Source: Methylogaea oryzae
Lineage (GTDB): Bacteria; Pseudomonadota; Gammaproteobacteria; Methylococcales; Methylococcaceae
Direction: 5' to 3'
Assembly (NCBI RefSeq): GCF_019669985.1
Contig: NZ_AP019782.1
Span: 1,792,001-1,856,000, forward strand
Length of the DNA: 64,000 nucleotides
Shown: positions 38,001 through 45,760 of the stretch, piece by piece
Position numbering within the stretch: position 1 is the stretch's first letter
How the letters are laid out: the number at the start of each line of letters is the position of its first letter
Translations under genes and position numbers: made by a program
The notes under the pieces: generated by a model
Told to the model about the DNA's origin: nothing
Seen by the model: the letters and a program-made list of their open reading frames with translations, nothing else
The model's database searches: none

Positions 38001-38746
38001 GTTTCGCCTTATCCAAGCAACAAATGGAGGTCCATTACCAGCCTATTGTGGAACTCGCCACAGGCGCTATTTACAAGGCTGAGGCGCTGATTCGCTGGAA
38101 ACATCCTGAAGAAGGCTATATTCCGCCGAGTCGGTTCATTCCCATCGCGGAGGATACCGGCCTCATCCATGACCTGGGCGAGTGGGTGTTCCGTGAGGCG
38201 GTGAATCAGGTGAAGCGCTGGCGGGACAGCTTGTGTCCCCGGTTCCAAATTAGCGTCAACAAATCCCCCGTTCAGTTCCGCGACACCAATCCCAGCCGCC
38301 ATCAATGGAACGCCTACCTGCAAAACCTGAATCTTCCGGGTGAGAGCCTGGTGGTCGAGATCACGGAAGGAATGCTGTTGGACGCTCAGCAATCGATCCA
38401 GCAAAAGCTGTTGGGATTCCGCGACGGGGGCGTTCAGGTCGCCATCGACGACTTCGGCACGGGCTATTCCGCCTTGTCCTATCTCAAAAAGTTCGACATC
38501 GATTATTTGAAGATCGACCAATCCTTCGTCAAAAACCTTACGCCGGATTCCAGCGATTTGGCGCTGTGTGAAGCTATCGTCGTCATGGCCCACAAGCTAG
38601 GCCTGAAGGTGATTGCCGAAGGGGTAGAAACGGAACAGCAACGCGATTTGCTTTTGACCATCGGCTGCGATTACGGCCAGGGCTACCTTTTTGCCCGGCC
38701 CATGCCGGCGGGCGAGTTTGAGAACCTTCTGGTCGGACCGGGTTGA
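35048..38746 (+). CDS. MASE1-PAS-GGDEF-EAL membrane sensor for cyclic-di-GMP
   Basis: The protein has 1232 residues. An N-terminal MASE1 domain (about 12-295, eight or so helices; TFSTVNGNVTIFWPPGG is typical) is followed by four PAS modules, roughly 300-420, 425-550, 555-680 and 685-800. A GGDEF domain (about 815-970, RLGGDEFTVIL intact) and an EAL domain (about 985-1230, AEALIRW and DDFGTGYSAL intact) complete it. Both catalytic motifs are complete, so it could make and break c-di-GMP. The GTG start has AGGGG five bases upstream; ATGs at 35057 and 35060 are alternatives. Confidence 0.93.
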   Translation: MEDMMSSSRRGTAAVKWLGLALAYALFARLLLTFSTVNGNVTIFWPPGGLALAALLAWGWGFWPAVFAGAVSAGLLVGDSPAISIFLAVGNTLETLVAFWLLRNRLRFDTEFETPQDFLSMTLAGGLASAISALIGLVTLHVSGYLSPSDLPDTFKHWWQGDFLGILLGTPLFLIWMNWPGNWRQPARFVQVLLFFSLSFLVGQIIFLDWFHDLFGNIALGYWMFLVVVIATVYFGRHGALLVLSQTAVQALLGASLGVGFFRNDVAHTGLQNCWFYLLVLTVTGIALALTIKGRKGAEAALLRREAYLYALVEGTTDAVFVKDRSGHYLLCNQTTEKFLGKGREQIIGFDDKKLFSSDEARRIQAEDRWVMEGGMVKTYEGEVTSADGVLRTFLSTKGPICDETGNVIGVFGIARDITERKRAEEKVRISEERLRISQTYGGVGVWVSDLLTGGQHWSDSVYSILGFPQVQKPCWEAFINAVLPEDRERIVDVYQAHLRGGVPYEVEYRITTQDGKLRWMRSAGQVERDCNGVPARMCGIVQDITDRKTAEELALQKQQLFKLFIDYAPAALAMFDRDMRYLAVSRRWLEDYRLGEQSILGRSHYEVFPEIPERWKEIHARCMEGEVIRCESDPFARLSGDIQWLRWEVRPWWKGEAVGGIVILTEDISQHKQAEDAQRLAQQVYEHSAESILVTEADGTIVSVNPAFTRITGYAAVDVLGKNPSILSSGQHPPGFYHAMWESIQTTGMWEGEIWNRRKNGELYVERLAISTIFLSDGTPWKRIGLFFDITQQKSNEDLLWKQANLDLLTGLPNRRLFRDRLMLEMRKSQRAGVPLGLLFLDLDRFKEVNETLGHDVGDALLKEAALRLTSCVRETDTVARLGGDEFTVILAQLEGLETLDRICRDILERLGQPYALGSETAYVSVSIGITLYPDDSGEIEQLVKNAEQAMYAAKAQGKNRFCYFTSVLQEAAEQRMHLANELRFALSKQQMEVHYQPIVELATGAIYKAEALIRWKHPEEGYIPPSRFIPIAEDTGLIHDLGEWVFREAVNQVKRWRDSLCPRFQISVNKSPVQFRDTNPSRHQWNAYLQNLNLPGESLVVEITEGMLLDAQQSIQQKLLGFRDGGVQVAIDDFGTGYSALSYLKKFDIDYLKIDQSFVKNLTPDSSDLALCEAIVVMAHKLGLKVIAEGVETEQQRDLLLTIGCDYGQGYLFARPMPAGEFENLLVGPG

Positions 38747-38750
38747 ATCG

Positions 38751-38790
38751 AAACGCGACCGTTTCCCGCTAAGCGTTTCTTGAATGGAAG
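38751..38790 (+). repeat. Decayed copy of the 3' end of the GMC gene
   Basis: 36 of 40 bases match 38892-38931, which is the end of the GMC dehydrogenase gene. The copies are in direct order, 141 bases apart, and flank the REP pair. This left copy lies just after the sensor stop and codes for nothing. Confidence 0.85.
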
Positions 38791-38796
38791 AGCCAA

Positions 38797-38884
38797 GTAG
38801 GGTGGGCGAGCGATAGCTCGCCCACCATTGGCTTGACATCCAAATTTACGCGGCGGTGGGCAGCCTCGCGGCTGCCCACCCTAC
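38797..38884. repeat. REP-like inverted pair (BIME-type)
   Basis: Two hairpins face each other. The first, 38797-38826, starts GTAGGGTGGGC on the plus strand and closes GCCCACC. The second, 38855-38884, is the same on the minus strand (its plus strand ends GCCCACCCTAC). The GTAG head and imperfect GC-rich palindrome are marks of REP elements mobilised by RAYT transposases; no RAYT gene is in the window. It lies between convergent genes and may also end transcription. Confidence 0.8.
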
Positions 38885-38891
38885 CTCTCTA

Positions 38892-38931
38892 AAACGCGAT
38901 CATTTCCCGCGAAGCGCTTCTTGAATGGAAG
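38892..38931 (+). repeat. Parental copy of the 40-bp direct repeat
   Basis: This is the partner of 38751-38790. It contains the last ten codons and stop of the GMC gene on the minus strand and nine bases beyond. Confidence 0.85.
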
Positions 38932-40522
38932 CGACCGATCGCAAGCTCAACGCGGCGATGGTCAAGGTGGGGTTGGCGGTGCCGCTGGTGGGAAAGACGC
39001 CTGAGCCGGCGATGTACAGATTGGGGTGATCGTGGCTGCGCAACTGGGCATCGACGACGGAGGTCTTGGGGCTTTCCCCCATGCGGGTGGTGCCGATGAT
39101 GTGTCCTGCGCCTTGGGCGACTTCGGCATGGTGGATGGGGCTGGCGCGCAACCGTTGGAAAATGTCCTGGTGGGCCGCGGTCGCGGCGGCCAGACCTTGT
39201 TTCACATAGTCGCTGAGCCGGTAGGCGATGCGCGGCAAGGGCACGCCGTAGTAGTCCCGTTCTTCGTCGTCCAGGCTGATGCGATTGGCGGGGTCGGGTT
39301 CTTGTTCGATCAAGGAGGCCATTTGCAAATGGCGCGAGGTTTGATCGGCGATGGCGGCATCCAGCGCCTGGCCGCGATGTCCCTGTTGGATGAGTTCCCG
39401 CACGGTTGACAGCGGCGCGCCGGTCGGCCACGACCATCCGTCGTTGCTGATCTGGGTGCGGAAGGCGCCCCGCGTGTTGCGAAACGCTCCATCCCGCAGG
39501 TTTTCGATGCCCGAGGTGGAAAGCGGGCCTCGGTAGGGATAAACCGGCTCGGCGCTCAGCGCCCAGGACAGCTGGATGGGATGGTCCATGAGGTTGCGGC
39601 CTACCTGGCCGGAGCGGTTGGCGACACCCATGGGCAGGCTGTCGTTACGGGAGGCCAGCAACAGCCGTGGCGTTTCGATGGCATGGCAGGCCAGGACGAA
39701 AACCTGGGCTTTCGCGACGCCTGCACTGCGGTCCCATCGCTGGAAGCGCACGGCGGCGATATGCCCTCGGTCGTCCAGGTCCAGTCCGACGGCGGTGCAG
39801 CGTTCGTGCAACTCGGCTCCCGCCCGCTGCGCTCGGGCCAGATGCACGGTGGCGTCGTATTTGGCCTGGGTGGGGCAGACGGGGATGCAGCTGGCGTTGC
39901 CGCAGCAAGCGATCCTGCCGTCATGGGCGATGGAGTTGCGCGCCTGCGGCGTTGCACGGACTTGGTAGGGCGATCCGGCTAGCGCTTTGGCGAACGTTGC
40001 GTCGAGGTAGGTTTGGCCCAGCGCCGGCAATGGAAATGCCGTGCTGCGGGGGGAGTCCAGGTGTTCGTTGGAGTCGCCGGCCACGCCCAGCTCCACTTCC
40101 GCCTGGCCGTAATAGGGCTCCAGGTCGGCGTAGGACAGCGGCCAGTCGACGCCTCGCCCATAGCGGCTTTGCAGCTGAAAATCGGCCGGCAGGTAGCGCA
40201 GGCAGGTTCCCAGCCAGTGCCAAGTGGTGCCGCCAACCACTTTCAGGTAGGTGCTTTTGAACGTGTCGGGCCCGCTCTGGCGGTACCAGTCGCCCGGTTT
40301 GTCGGTGACGGGAAACATGGCCTGGGCGGTGCGAGGATAGGCGCACTCTGGCACTTTGACCAGGGCTTCCCGAAACCGCTGGACCGCCGCCGGCCGATCG
40401 ACCGATGCGCCGGCTTCCAGTATTGCCACCTTCACCCCGGCGGCGGCCAGTTTCGAGGCGATGAGGCTGCCGGCGATCCCCGATCCGACGATTACCACGT
40501 CGGCCTGAATGACGTTGTCCAT
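38900..40522 (-). CDS. GMC-family FAD dehydrogenase (gluconate/sorbitol dehydrogenase type)
   Basis: The protein has 540 residues. The FAD site VVIVGSGIAGSLIASKLAAA (about 9-28) is followed by the GMC pattern, and the C-terminal catalytic region has GTRMGESPKTSVVDAQL and SGTANPTLTIAAL. GGTTWHWLGTCLRY is typical of membrane-bound sugar or alcohol dehydrogenase large subunits. A Cys-rich stretch (IACCGNASCIPVCP) fits the 3Fe-4S cluster of the FAD-glucose-dehydrogenase group. It has no signal peptide and probably rides out with the Tat-signal small subunit encoded just upstream. Confidence 0.9.
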   Translation of the reverse strand: MDNVIQADVVIVGSGIAGSLIASKLAAAGVKVAILEAGASVDRPAAVQRFREALVKVPECAYPRTAQAMFPVTDKPGDWYRQSGPDTFKSTYLKVVGGTTWHWLGTCLRYLPADFQLQSRYGRGVDWPLSYADLEPYYGQAEVELGVAGDSNEHLDSPRSTAFPLPALGQTYLDATFAKALAGSPYQVRATPQARNSIAHDGRIACCGNASCIPVCPTQAKYDATVHLARAQRAGAELHERCTAVGLDLDDRGHIAAVRFQRWDRSAGVAKAQVFVLACHAIETPRLLLASRNDSLPMGVANRSGQVGRNLMDHPIQLSWALSAEPVYPYRGPLSTSGIENLRDGAFRNTRGAFRTQISNDGWSWPTGAPLSTVRELIQQGHRGQALDAAIADQTSRHLQMASLIEQEPDPANRISLDDEERDYYGVPLPRIAYRLSDYVKQGLAAATAAHQDIFQRLRASPIHHAEVAQGAGHIIGTTRMGESPKTSVVDAQLRSHDHPNLYIAGSGVFPTSGTANPTLTIAALSLRSVASIQEALRGK

Positions 40523-40534
40523 GGGGTAATACGC

Positions 40535-40954
40535 CTAAGCGGACGGTGGACGCGACCAGTAATCGGTGGGGCCGCCGCAGGTGCCGGGCGGATGAAGAAA
40601 CGCGGCGGTTTTCCAAAGCAGGGCGTCATTGAACGTTGCCACGGCAGGCCCTGCCGCCGTCTGGCAGACGCCGGTATACCAAGCCGATACCACCTGGCCG
40701 GCCAGGGCGTCGTTCGAGGCGGGATGCAGGTAAAGCCGCGCAAGCTCGCGGCCCAGGCCTCGCCCCTGAAATGCCTTCAGCATGCGAGCGGCCGTCTCCG
40801 GATCGAAGTCAGCGGTCGGGCGTCCGGTCAGCCGTGCGGACAGCGCGACAAAGTCCTTGGCACCGAATCCCTTGGCGGAGACGGGCAGCGGCAGCATGGC
40901 CAGCGCGGCCATGGCGCTGGCCGCTTTCAGCAGGGTTCGGCGTTGTCTATCCAT
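40535..40954 (-). CDS. Tat-exported small subunit of the FAD dehydrogenase
   Basis: The protein has 139 residues. The N-terminus DRQRRTLLKAASAMAALAML is a Tat signal with the twin arginine. The rest resembles the gamma subunit of sorbitol/glucose FAD dehydrogenases (DFVALSARLTGRP, then LARLYLHPAS...VVSAWYTGV). It lies 12 bases before the GMC gene on the same strand. The usual cytochrome c subunit is absent from both sides, so the electron acceptor must be elsewhere. Confidence 0.85.
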   Translation of the reverse strand: MDRQRRTLLKAASAMAALAMLPLPVSAKGFGAKDFVALSARLTGRPTADFDPETAARMLKAFQGRGLGRELARLYLHPASNDALAGQVVSAWYTGVCQTAAGPAVATFNDALLWKTAAFLHPPGTCGGPTDYWSRPPSA

Positions 40955-41066
40955 GGGCTTGCCTGTTCTTAAGGAAATGGCGTAGGGACAAGATCGCTTG
41001 CTGCTTTAGCGTCGGCGTTTCCGGCTCCTTCGTCCTCAGGTGACGAAGTCGCTAAGGCTGCGGGCT

Positions 41067-41405
41067 TTATTGCTGCGCCGCTTTGAGGTGCGCGACGGCT
41101 TGTTTGGCGTGTTCGGCGGCGACATCCGAATGGTGCATCTTGCTGTGTTCGATCGCGGTTTTCAGATGGTTTACGGCTTCTTCCAGGTGCGGGTTCGGAT
41201 GATGCTGATTGGCCGCTTGGGCGTGTTTGATGGCTTCTTCGGCATGCTCGGCCGACAGGCTGGGATGCCGCGCTTCGCCGTGGCTGATCGCGGTGCCGGC
41301 GACTTCCAGCGCCCGCGCGAGGTGGGCGCTGTATTCGTCGGCGGCATAGGCGAGTCCGTAGGCGCTCAATAGCAATCCTGCAAATGCGTTGATTTTGGTA
41401 TTCAT
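41067..41405 (-). CDS. Small metal-binding protein, SmbP-like
   Basis: The protein has 112 residues. A signal peptide ends at AYA (about residue 21). The mature chain is a helical hairpin with many His in heptad-like repeats (AEHAEEAIKHAQAANQHH, AIEHSKMHHSDVAAEHAKQA). That is the pattern of SmbP of Nitrosomonas europaea, a periplasmic protein that binds copper and other metals. It lies close to a copper oxidase gene, though not in the same operon. An upstream in-frame ATG at 41423 is less likely because the signal peptide begins at 41405. Confidence 0.88.
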   Translation of the reverse strand: MNTKINAFAGLLLSAYGLAYAADEYSAHLARALEVAGTAISHGEARHPSLSAEHAEEAIKHAQAANQHHPNPHLEEAVNHLKTAIEHSKMHHSDVAAEHAKQAVAHLKAAQQ

Positions 41406-41465
41406 AAGTCGTCGGTGCGGCATAGGGGCGGGATTACGTCCTACGCGCGGATTGCGGGGTATGAG

Positions 41466-41683
41466 TTAAAGCAGCTTGATCTGAGTGGCGATAACGGCGA
41501 TGGCCGCCATCATCATGGCGCCCAATTTGATGATGAGTCGGTATTCCACTCGAGCAGATCGGTTTTGGTCGCCAGCCCGGCTTCCCAATGGGCCTCTCGA
41601 AAGGCGTCCGCTTGGTTTTCCGGTATGCCGGATTCCTTGAGCGTGCGGATGGATTCGTGCGTGTCGAAGGTCATGGTAGCCAT
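41466..41683 (-). pseudogene. DUF1640-type coiled-coil membrane protein, frameshifted
   Basis: The first frame reads MTFDTHESIRTLKESGIPE and KTDLLE, as in DUF1640 proteins, then turns to unrelated residues. A one-base loss at about 41547 puts the rest in another frame, which gives EYRLIIKLGAMMMAAIAVIA and ends TQIKLL at the stop at 41466-41468. That is the expected C-terminal membrane helix. Restoring one base after GAG rebuilds a normal protein of about 70-73 residues. It is either a real pseudogene or a sequencing error. Confidence 0.8.
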
Positions 41684-41893
41684 TGGATCGGTTGCTGCCA
41701 CTGCAGCGTCAGGGAGGCTTTTCGAAGCATACGCGCCGAATTTGCGGCATGTCAATTTGCGGGCGGGCGAAACGCGCCCTTGGCGTGCCGAGCCCCCGCA
41801 CGGGGTCCGGGGGCTATTCGGTGCGGGTTGCCGGCGCCCGCGGCGGAATCGCTGCGCGTTCCGCCCTGCGGGGCCGGGGGAAACGATGGGCGC

Positions 41894-43813
41894 TTATTCC
41901 ACCACTTGGAATTCGCTCATCATGCCCATGTCTTCGTGCTCCAGGTTGTGGCAGTGGTACATGAACAGGCCGGTGTAGTCCTGGAACGGCTTGATTAAGG
42001 TGACTTTTTCGCCGGGCATGACCAGCACGGTGTCCTTCAAGCCGCTGTCGACGAAGCCTTCGCGCACGGTGGCGTAGGCTTCGGCGTCGACGCCTTCCGT
42101 GTGGCGCTTGAGGATTTGGAACTGCTGGCCGTGCAGGTGGATGGGGTGGGCCATGCTCATCATGCTGCCCATTCCGCCCATGCCCCCCATGCCGCCGCCT
42201 TGGCCGCCGGAGCCGTGTTCCGTGCCGCCACCGCCTTGGTTGTCGCCGCCGTGCTGCATGCCGCCCATCATTCCCATCATGCCCATGCCGCCGCCTTGCT
42301 GGCCGGAGCCATGGTTCATGCCGCCCATGCCGCCGCCGCCATGCTCCTGCTTTTGGCCGGAGCCGTTGCTGCCGTGTCCGCCTTCGCTGCCGTGGGCGTG
42401 GAAGATTTCCATCAGCTGGAAAGTGTTGAGTTTGATTTTCTCGAAGTCCTGCACCTCGCCCATTTTGTAGGGGCGGCCGTTAAGCGTCATGGACATGTGG
42501 CCTTCGGCGATGGCTAGCGGCACCGGCTTGTTGGGGTTGGCGACGTCGCCGAGTTGGTAGTGCCTGATGGTGGAGAGCTGTGTGGGCAGCTTCGGGCTGT
42601 CGCTCACTTGGCGGGTAACGCGGATTTTGAATACCGGGTAGTCGCTGCCCACCGGCAGGTTCATGTGGGGCATGTTCATCATGCCGCCCATGCCGCCGCC
42701 TCCCATCATGCCCTTGCTGCCGCCGTGGCCCATGCCGCCCATCATTCCCATTCCACCCATCATGCCGTGGCCTTTTTCGCCGCCGGCGTTTTCACCCTTG
42801 TGGCCGCTGAGCATGCGTTCCGCCATGGCCGGCAAAACGCCGTGGAAGGGTTTGCTGCGCATGACCAGCTCGCTGCCGACGGCGCGGCCGCTGAAGTCGG
42901 CCCACAGGTCCAAGCGTTCGCCCGGCGCCAGCATGACGTAGGGACGGGTTTCCGGCTTCTCCAGCAGGCCGCCGTCGTTGCCGATGACGGTGATGGGCGT
43001 GCCGTCGTCCCAGCCCAGCTTGTAGATGCGGGCGTTGGATCCGTTCACCAGGCGCAGCCGGTAGGCGCGGCTCGCCACTTCGAAATGGCTGTGGACGGCG
43101 CCGTTGATGAGGATGCGGTCGCCGTGGAAGCCGGTCATGCGTTCCATGGGCATGGAGACGTAGACCAATTGATTGGAGGCGTCGAAGGCGCGGTCCTGGA
43201 TCACCACCGGCAGGTCGAATTCGCCGCCGGGCAGGCCGAGTTTCTGTTCTTCCTCGTCGGTGACGATGATGCCGCTGGCCAGGCCCTGATAGACCTGCTC
43301 GGCGGTTTGCTCGTGAGCGTGGGAGTGGTAAATGCAGGTGCCGGCCCGGTTCATCACCTCGAATTCGTAAACGTAGGTTTCGCCTTGCTTGACCGCGTAC
43401 ATGGGATGGCCGTCGGCCAACGCCGGCACGTGCAGGCCGTGCCAGTGGACGATGGACGGGTCTTTCATCTCGTTGCGGTAGTGGATGCGGACTTTCTGGC
43501 CTTTGTGCAGGCGCAGCACCGGGCCCAGGTAGCTGCCGGGAATGTCGGCGATGCAATTGGCCGGGCCTTTCAGCACCGTGGCGAAGTACTTTTGCAGCCG
43601 GGTGCGGGTGCCGGGCAGGATGGGGAACATGACGTCGCGGGACACCATTTCGATTTCCACGTCGGGGCGGAAACCGGGCGTAGCGCGGCTCAAGGCGGGG
43701 CCGGTCATGGCCCTGGCCAAGCCGGGGATGCCCGAGGAGGCGATTAGGCCCATGCCGGCCAGTTGCAGGAAGCGGCGGCGTTGCGAGTTGTGGCGGTGGT
43801 CCATGGCGTGCAT
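41894..43813 (-). CDS. Met-rich multicopper oxidase (CueO/CopA-like)
   Basis: About 639 residues with a Tat signal (SQRRRFLQLAGMGLIASSG). Copper ligands: HWHGLH, HSHAHEQ, HPIHLHGQQF and YHCHNLEHEDMGMM, so type 1, 2 and 3 sites are complete. Two Met/Gly/His-rich segments lie at about 42690-42790 and 42150-42400 and would bind Cu(I), as in CueO or PcoA. It probably oxidises periplasmic Cu(I). The start may be 43813 or 43804; GAGAGG precedes both. It lies 123 bases after mutM. Confidence 0.93.
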   Translation of the reverse strand: MHAMDHRHNSQRRRFLQLAGMGLIASSGIPGLARAMTGPALSRATPGFRPDVEIEMVSRDVMFPILPGTRTRLQKYFATVLKGPANCIADIPGSYLGPVLRLHKGQKVRIHYRNEMKDPSIVHWHGLHVPALADGHPMYAVKQGETYVYEFEVMNRAGTCIYHSHAHEQTAEQVYQGLASGIIVTDEEEQKLGLPGGEFDLPVVIQDRAFDASNQLVYVSMPMERMTGFHGDRILINGAVHSHFEVASRAYRLRLVNGSNARIYKLGWDDGTPITVIGNDGGLLEKPETRPYVMLAPGERLDLWADFSGRAVGSELVMRSKPFHGVLPAMAERMLSGHKGENAGGEKGHGMMGGMGMMGGMGHGGSKGMMGGGGMGGMMNMPHMNLPVGSDYPVFKIRVTRQVSDSPKLPTQLSTIRHYQLGDVANPNKPVPLAIAEGHMSMTLNGRPYKMGEVQDFEKIKLNTFQLMEIFHAHGSEGGHGSNGSGQKQEHGGGGMGGMNHGSGQQGGGMGMMGMMGGMQHGGDNQGGGGTEHGSGGQGGGMGGMGGMGSMMSMAHPIHLHGQQFQILKRHTEGVDAEAYATVREGFVDSGLKDTVLVMPGEKVTLIKPFQDYTGLFMYHCHNLEHEDMGMMSEFQVVE

Positions 43814-43936
43814 TACCTCTCTCGGTATGTTTTTAGGTATGGAACAGGCCCGCGTTTTTGGGAAACGTCTGGTCGCCCATTCCGTCCGGCGGTGCCGAAT
43901 CAATCAGCACTTCCTTAAATTGTAAGTGTAGCCAAT

Positions 43937-44752
43937 TCAGCGCTGACAGGTAGGGCAAAAAAACGTCGAGCGCTGGCCCAGCCGCAGGCAGCGCACGGCC
44001 GCGCCGCAAGCGGGGCAGGGCAGGCCTTCGCGGCCGTAGACGTTGAGGGTTTGCTGGAAGTAGCCCGGCTGGCCGTGGCCGTTGACGAAATCGCGCAGGG
44101 TGGTGCCGCCTTGACGGATGGCTTCGGCAAGCACCGCTTTGATCGTTTCGCCCAGGCGTCGGTAACGCGCCCGGCTGATGCCGCCGGCGGCCTTGCGCGG
44201 ATCGATGCCGGCGCGGAACAGGGCTTCGCTGGCGTAGATGTTGCCGACGCCGACGACGATTTTGCTGTCCATGATGAACAGCTTCACCGCCATGGAGCGA
44301 TTTTCCGCCAGCTTGTGCAGGTGGTCGCCGTCGAAAGCGTCGTCCAGCGGTTCCGGGCCTAGGGACGCCAGGAGGGGATGGGCTTCCGACGCGTCGGCGG
44401 TCCAGACCATGGCGCCGAAGCGGCGCGGGTCGTGGTAGCGTAGGACGGCCCCGGACGAGAGGCACAGGTCGATGTGATCGTGTTTCTTCAGCGGCTCGTC
44501 GGGCTGCGCCAGCCGCAAGCTGCCGGACATGCCCAGGTGGGCGATGAGGGTGCCGTGGCGGAAGCCGAACAGCAGGTATTTGCCGCGCCGCTTGAGGCTA
44601 TGCGCGGTTTCGCCTTGCAATAGGGCGGGGAGGTCGCCGGGCACGGGCCAGCGTAGCCGGCTTTCGCGCACCAGGACTTGGGTAACGGTTTGGCCGACCA
44701 AATGGGGCGCCAAGCCGAGGCGGGTGGTTTCAACTTCCGGTAATTCAGGCAT
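43937..44752 (-). CDS. mutM: Formamidopyrimidine-DNA glycosylase
   Basis: The protein has 271 residues from the ATG at 44752. The processed N-terminus [13 protein letters not shown] carries the catalytic Pro and Glu, the Lys lies in [10 protein letters not shown], and the C-terminal zinc finger is CPACGAAVR...FFCPTCQR. It removes 8-oxoguanine and formamidopyrimidines and nicks the strand. It is divergent from the ROK gene with only about 50 bases between starts. Confidence 0.97.
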   Translation of the reverse strand: MPELPEVETTRLGLAPHLVGQTVTQVLVRESRLRWPVPGDLPALLQGETAHSLKRRGKYLLFGFRHGTLIAHLGMSGSLRLAQPDEPLKKHDHIDLCLSSGAVLRYHDPRRFGAMVWTADASEAHPLLASLGPEPLDDAFDGDHLHKLAENRSMAVKLFIMDSKIVVGVGNIYASEALFRAGIDPRKAAGGISRARYRRLGETIKAVLAEAIRQGGTTLRDFVNGHGQPGYFQQTLNVYGREGLPCPACGAAVRCLRLGQRSTFFCPTCQR

Positions 44753-44808
44753 GGCGGTATTGTAAGGCCGCATTGGTCATTTCGAGCGAATGGATAGGAG
44801 GCATGGGC

Positions 44809-45726
44809 GTGGCGAAAAGCGGGGCGGCGGTGCGGTTCGGCATCGACTTGGGCGGCACCAAGGTGGAAATCATGGCGTTGGATCCGGCGGGCAACGAGAT
44901 TTACCGTCGGCGGGCGGCCACCCCGGCCCGTGATTACGCCGCCACCGTGGCGGCGGTGGCCGATTTGGTGCGGCAAGCGGAAAGCGACTTGGGCGCGACC
45001 GGCACGGTGGGTATCGGCACGCCGGGGGCGGTGTCCAAGGCGACGGAGCGCATGAAAAACTGCAATTCCACCTGCCTCAACGGCCAACCCCTGCCGGCGG
45101 ATTTGGAGGCCGCCCTGAGCCGGCCGGTGCGCCTGGCCAACGACGCCGATTGCTTCGCCCTGTCGGAGGCCACCGACGGCGCGGCGGCGGGTGCGGCCAG
45201 CGTGTTCGGCGTGATCCTCGGCACCGGTGTGGGCGGCGGCATCGTGGTCCACGGGCGTTTATTGTCGGGACCCAACGCCATCGCCGGGGAGTGGGGGCAC
45301 AATCCGCTGCCCTGGCCGGCGGTGGCGGAGTTGCCGGGGCCGGCCTGTTATTGCGGGCGCCACGGCTGCATCGAAACCTATTTGTCGGGGCCGGGTTTGA
45401 GCCGGGATTGCGCCCTTTCCGGCGGCGATCCGCTTTCCGCCGCCGACATCGTCGCTCGCGCCGGGGCCGGCGACGCCGCTTGCGAGGCCGCGATGGCGCG
45501 TTACGAAAACCGCTTGGCGCGGGCTTTGGCCCATATCGTCAATATTCTCGACCCGGAAGTGATCGTGCTGGGCGGCGGTCTGTCCAACTGCGCCAGGTTC
45601 TACGCCAACGTGCCGAAGCTGTGGGGCGAATACGTCTTCTCCGACCGGGTCGACACGGTCCTGGTGCCGCCCAAGTTCGGCGACTCCAGCGGCGTGCGCG
45701 GCGCGGCGTGGTTGTGGAGCGATTAG
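44809..45726 (+). CDS. ROK-family sugar kinase (fructokinase/NagK-like)
   Basis: About 305 residues. ATP site RFGIDLGGTKVEIMAL, substrate Asp in ANDADCFALSEA, and ROK zinc motif CYCGRHGCIETYLSGPG. I chose the GTG at 44809 because AGGAGG (44796-44801) is seven bases upstream; the ATG at 44803 would leave one base of spacing. Fructose, glucose, mannose or GlcNAc are possible substrates. The gene heads a plus-strand series of core genes. Confidence 0.9.
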   Translation: MAKSGAAVRFGIDLGGTKVEIMALDPAGNEIYRRRAATPARDYAATVAAVADLVRQAESDLGATGTVGIGTPGAVSKATERMKNCNSTCLNGQPLPADLEAALSRPVRLANDADCFALSEATDGAAAGAASVFGVILGTGVGGGIVVHGRLLSGPNAIAGEWGHNPLPWPAVAELPGPACYCGRHGCIETYLSGPGLSRDCALSGGDPLSAADIVARAGAGDAACEAAMARYENRLARALAHIVNILDPEVIVLGGGLSNCARFYANVPKLWGEYVFSDRVDTVLVPPKFGDSSGVRGAAWLWSD

Positions 45727-45760
45727 CGCCTAGCGGCGGATTCGAGTCCGGCCTGTTACA

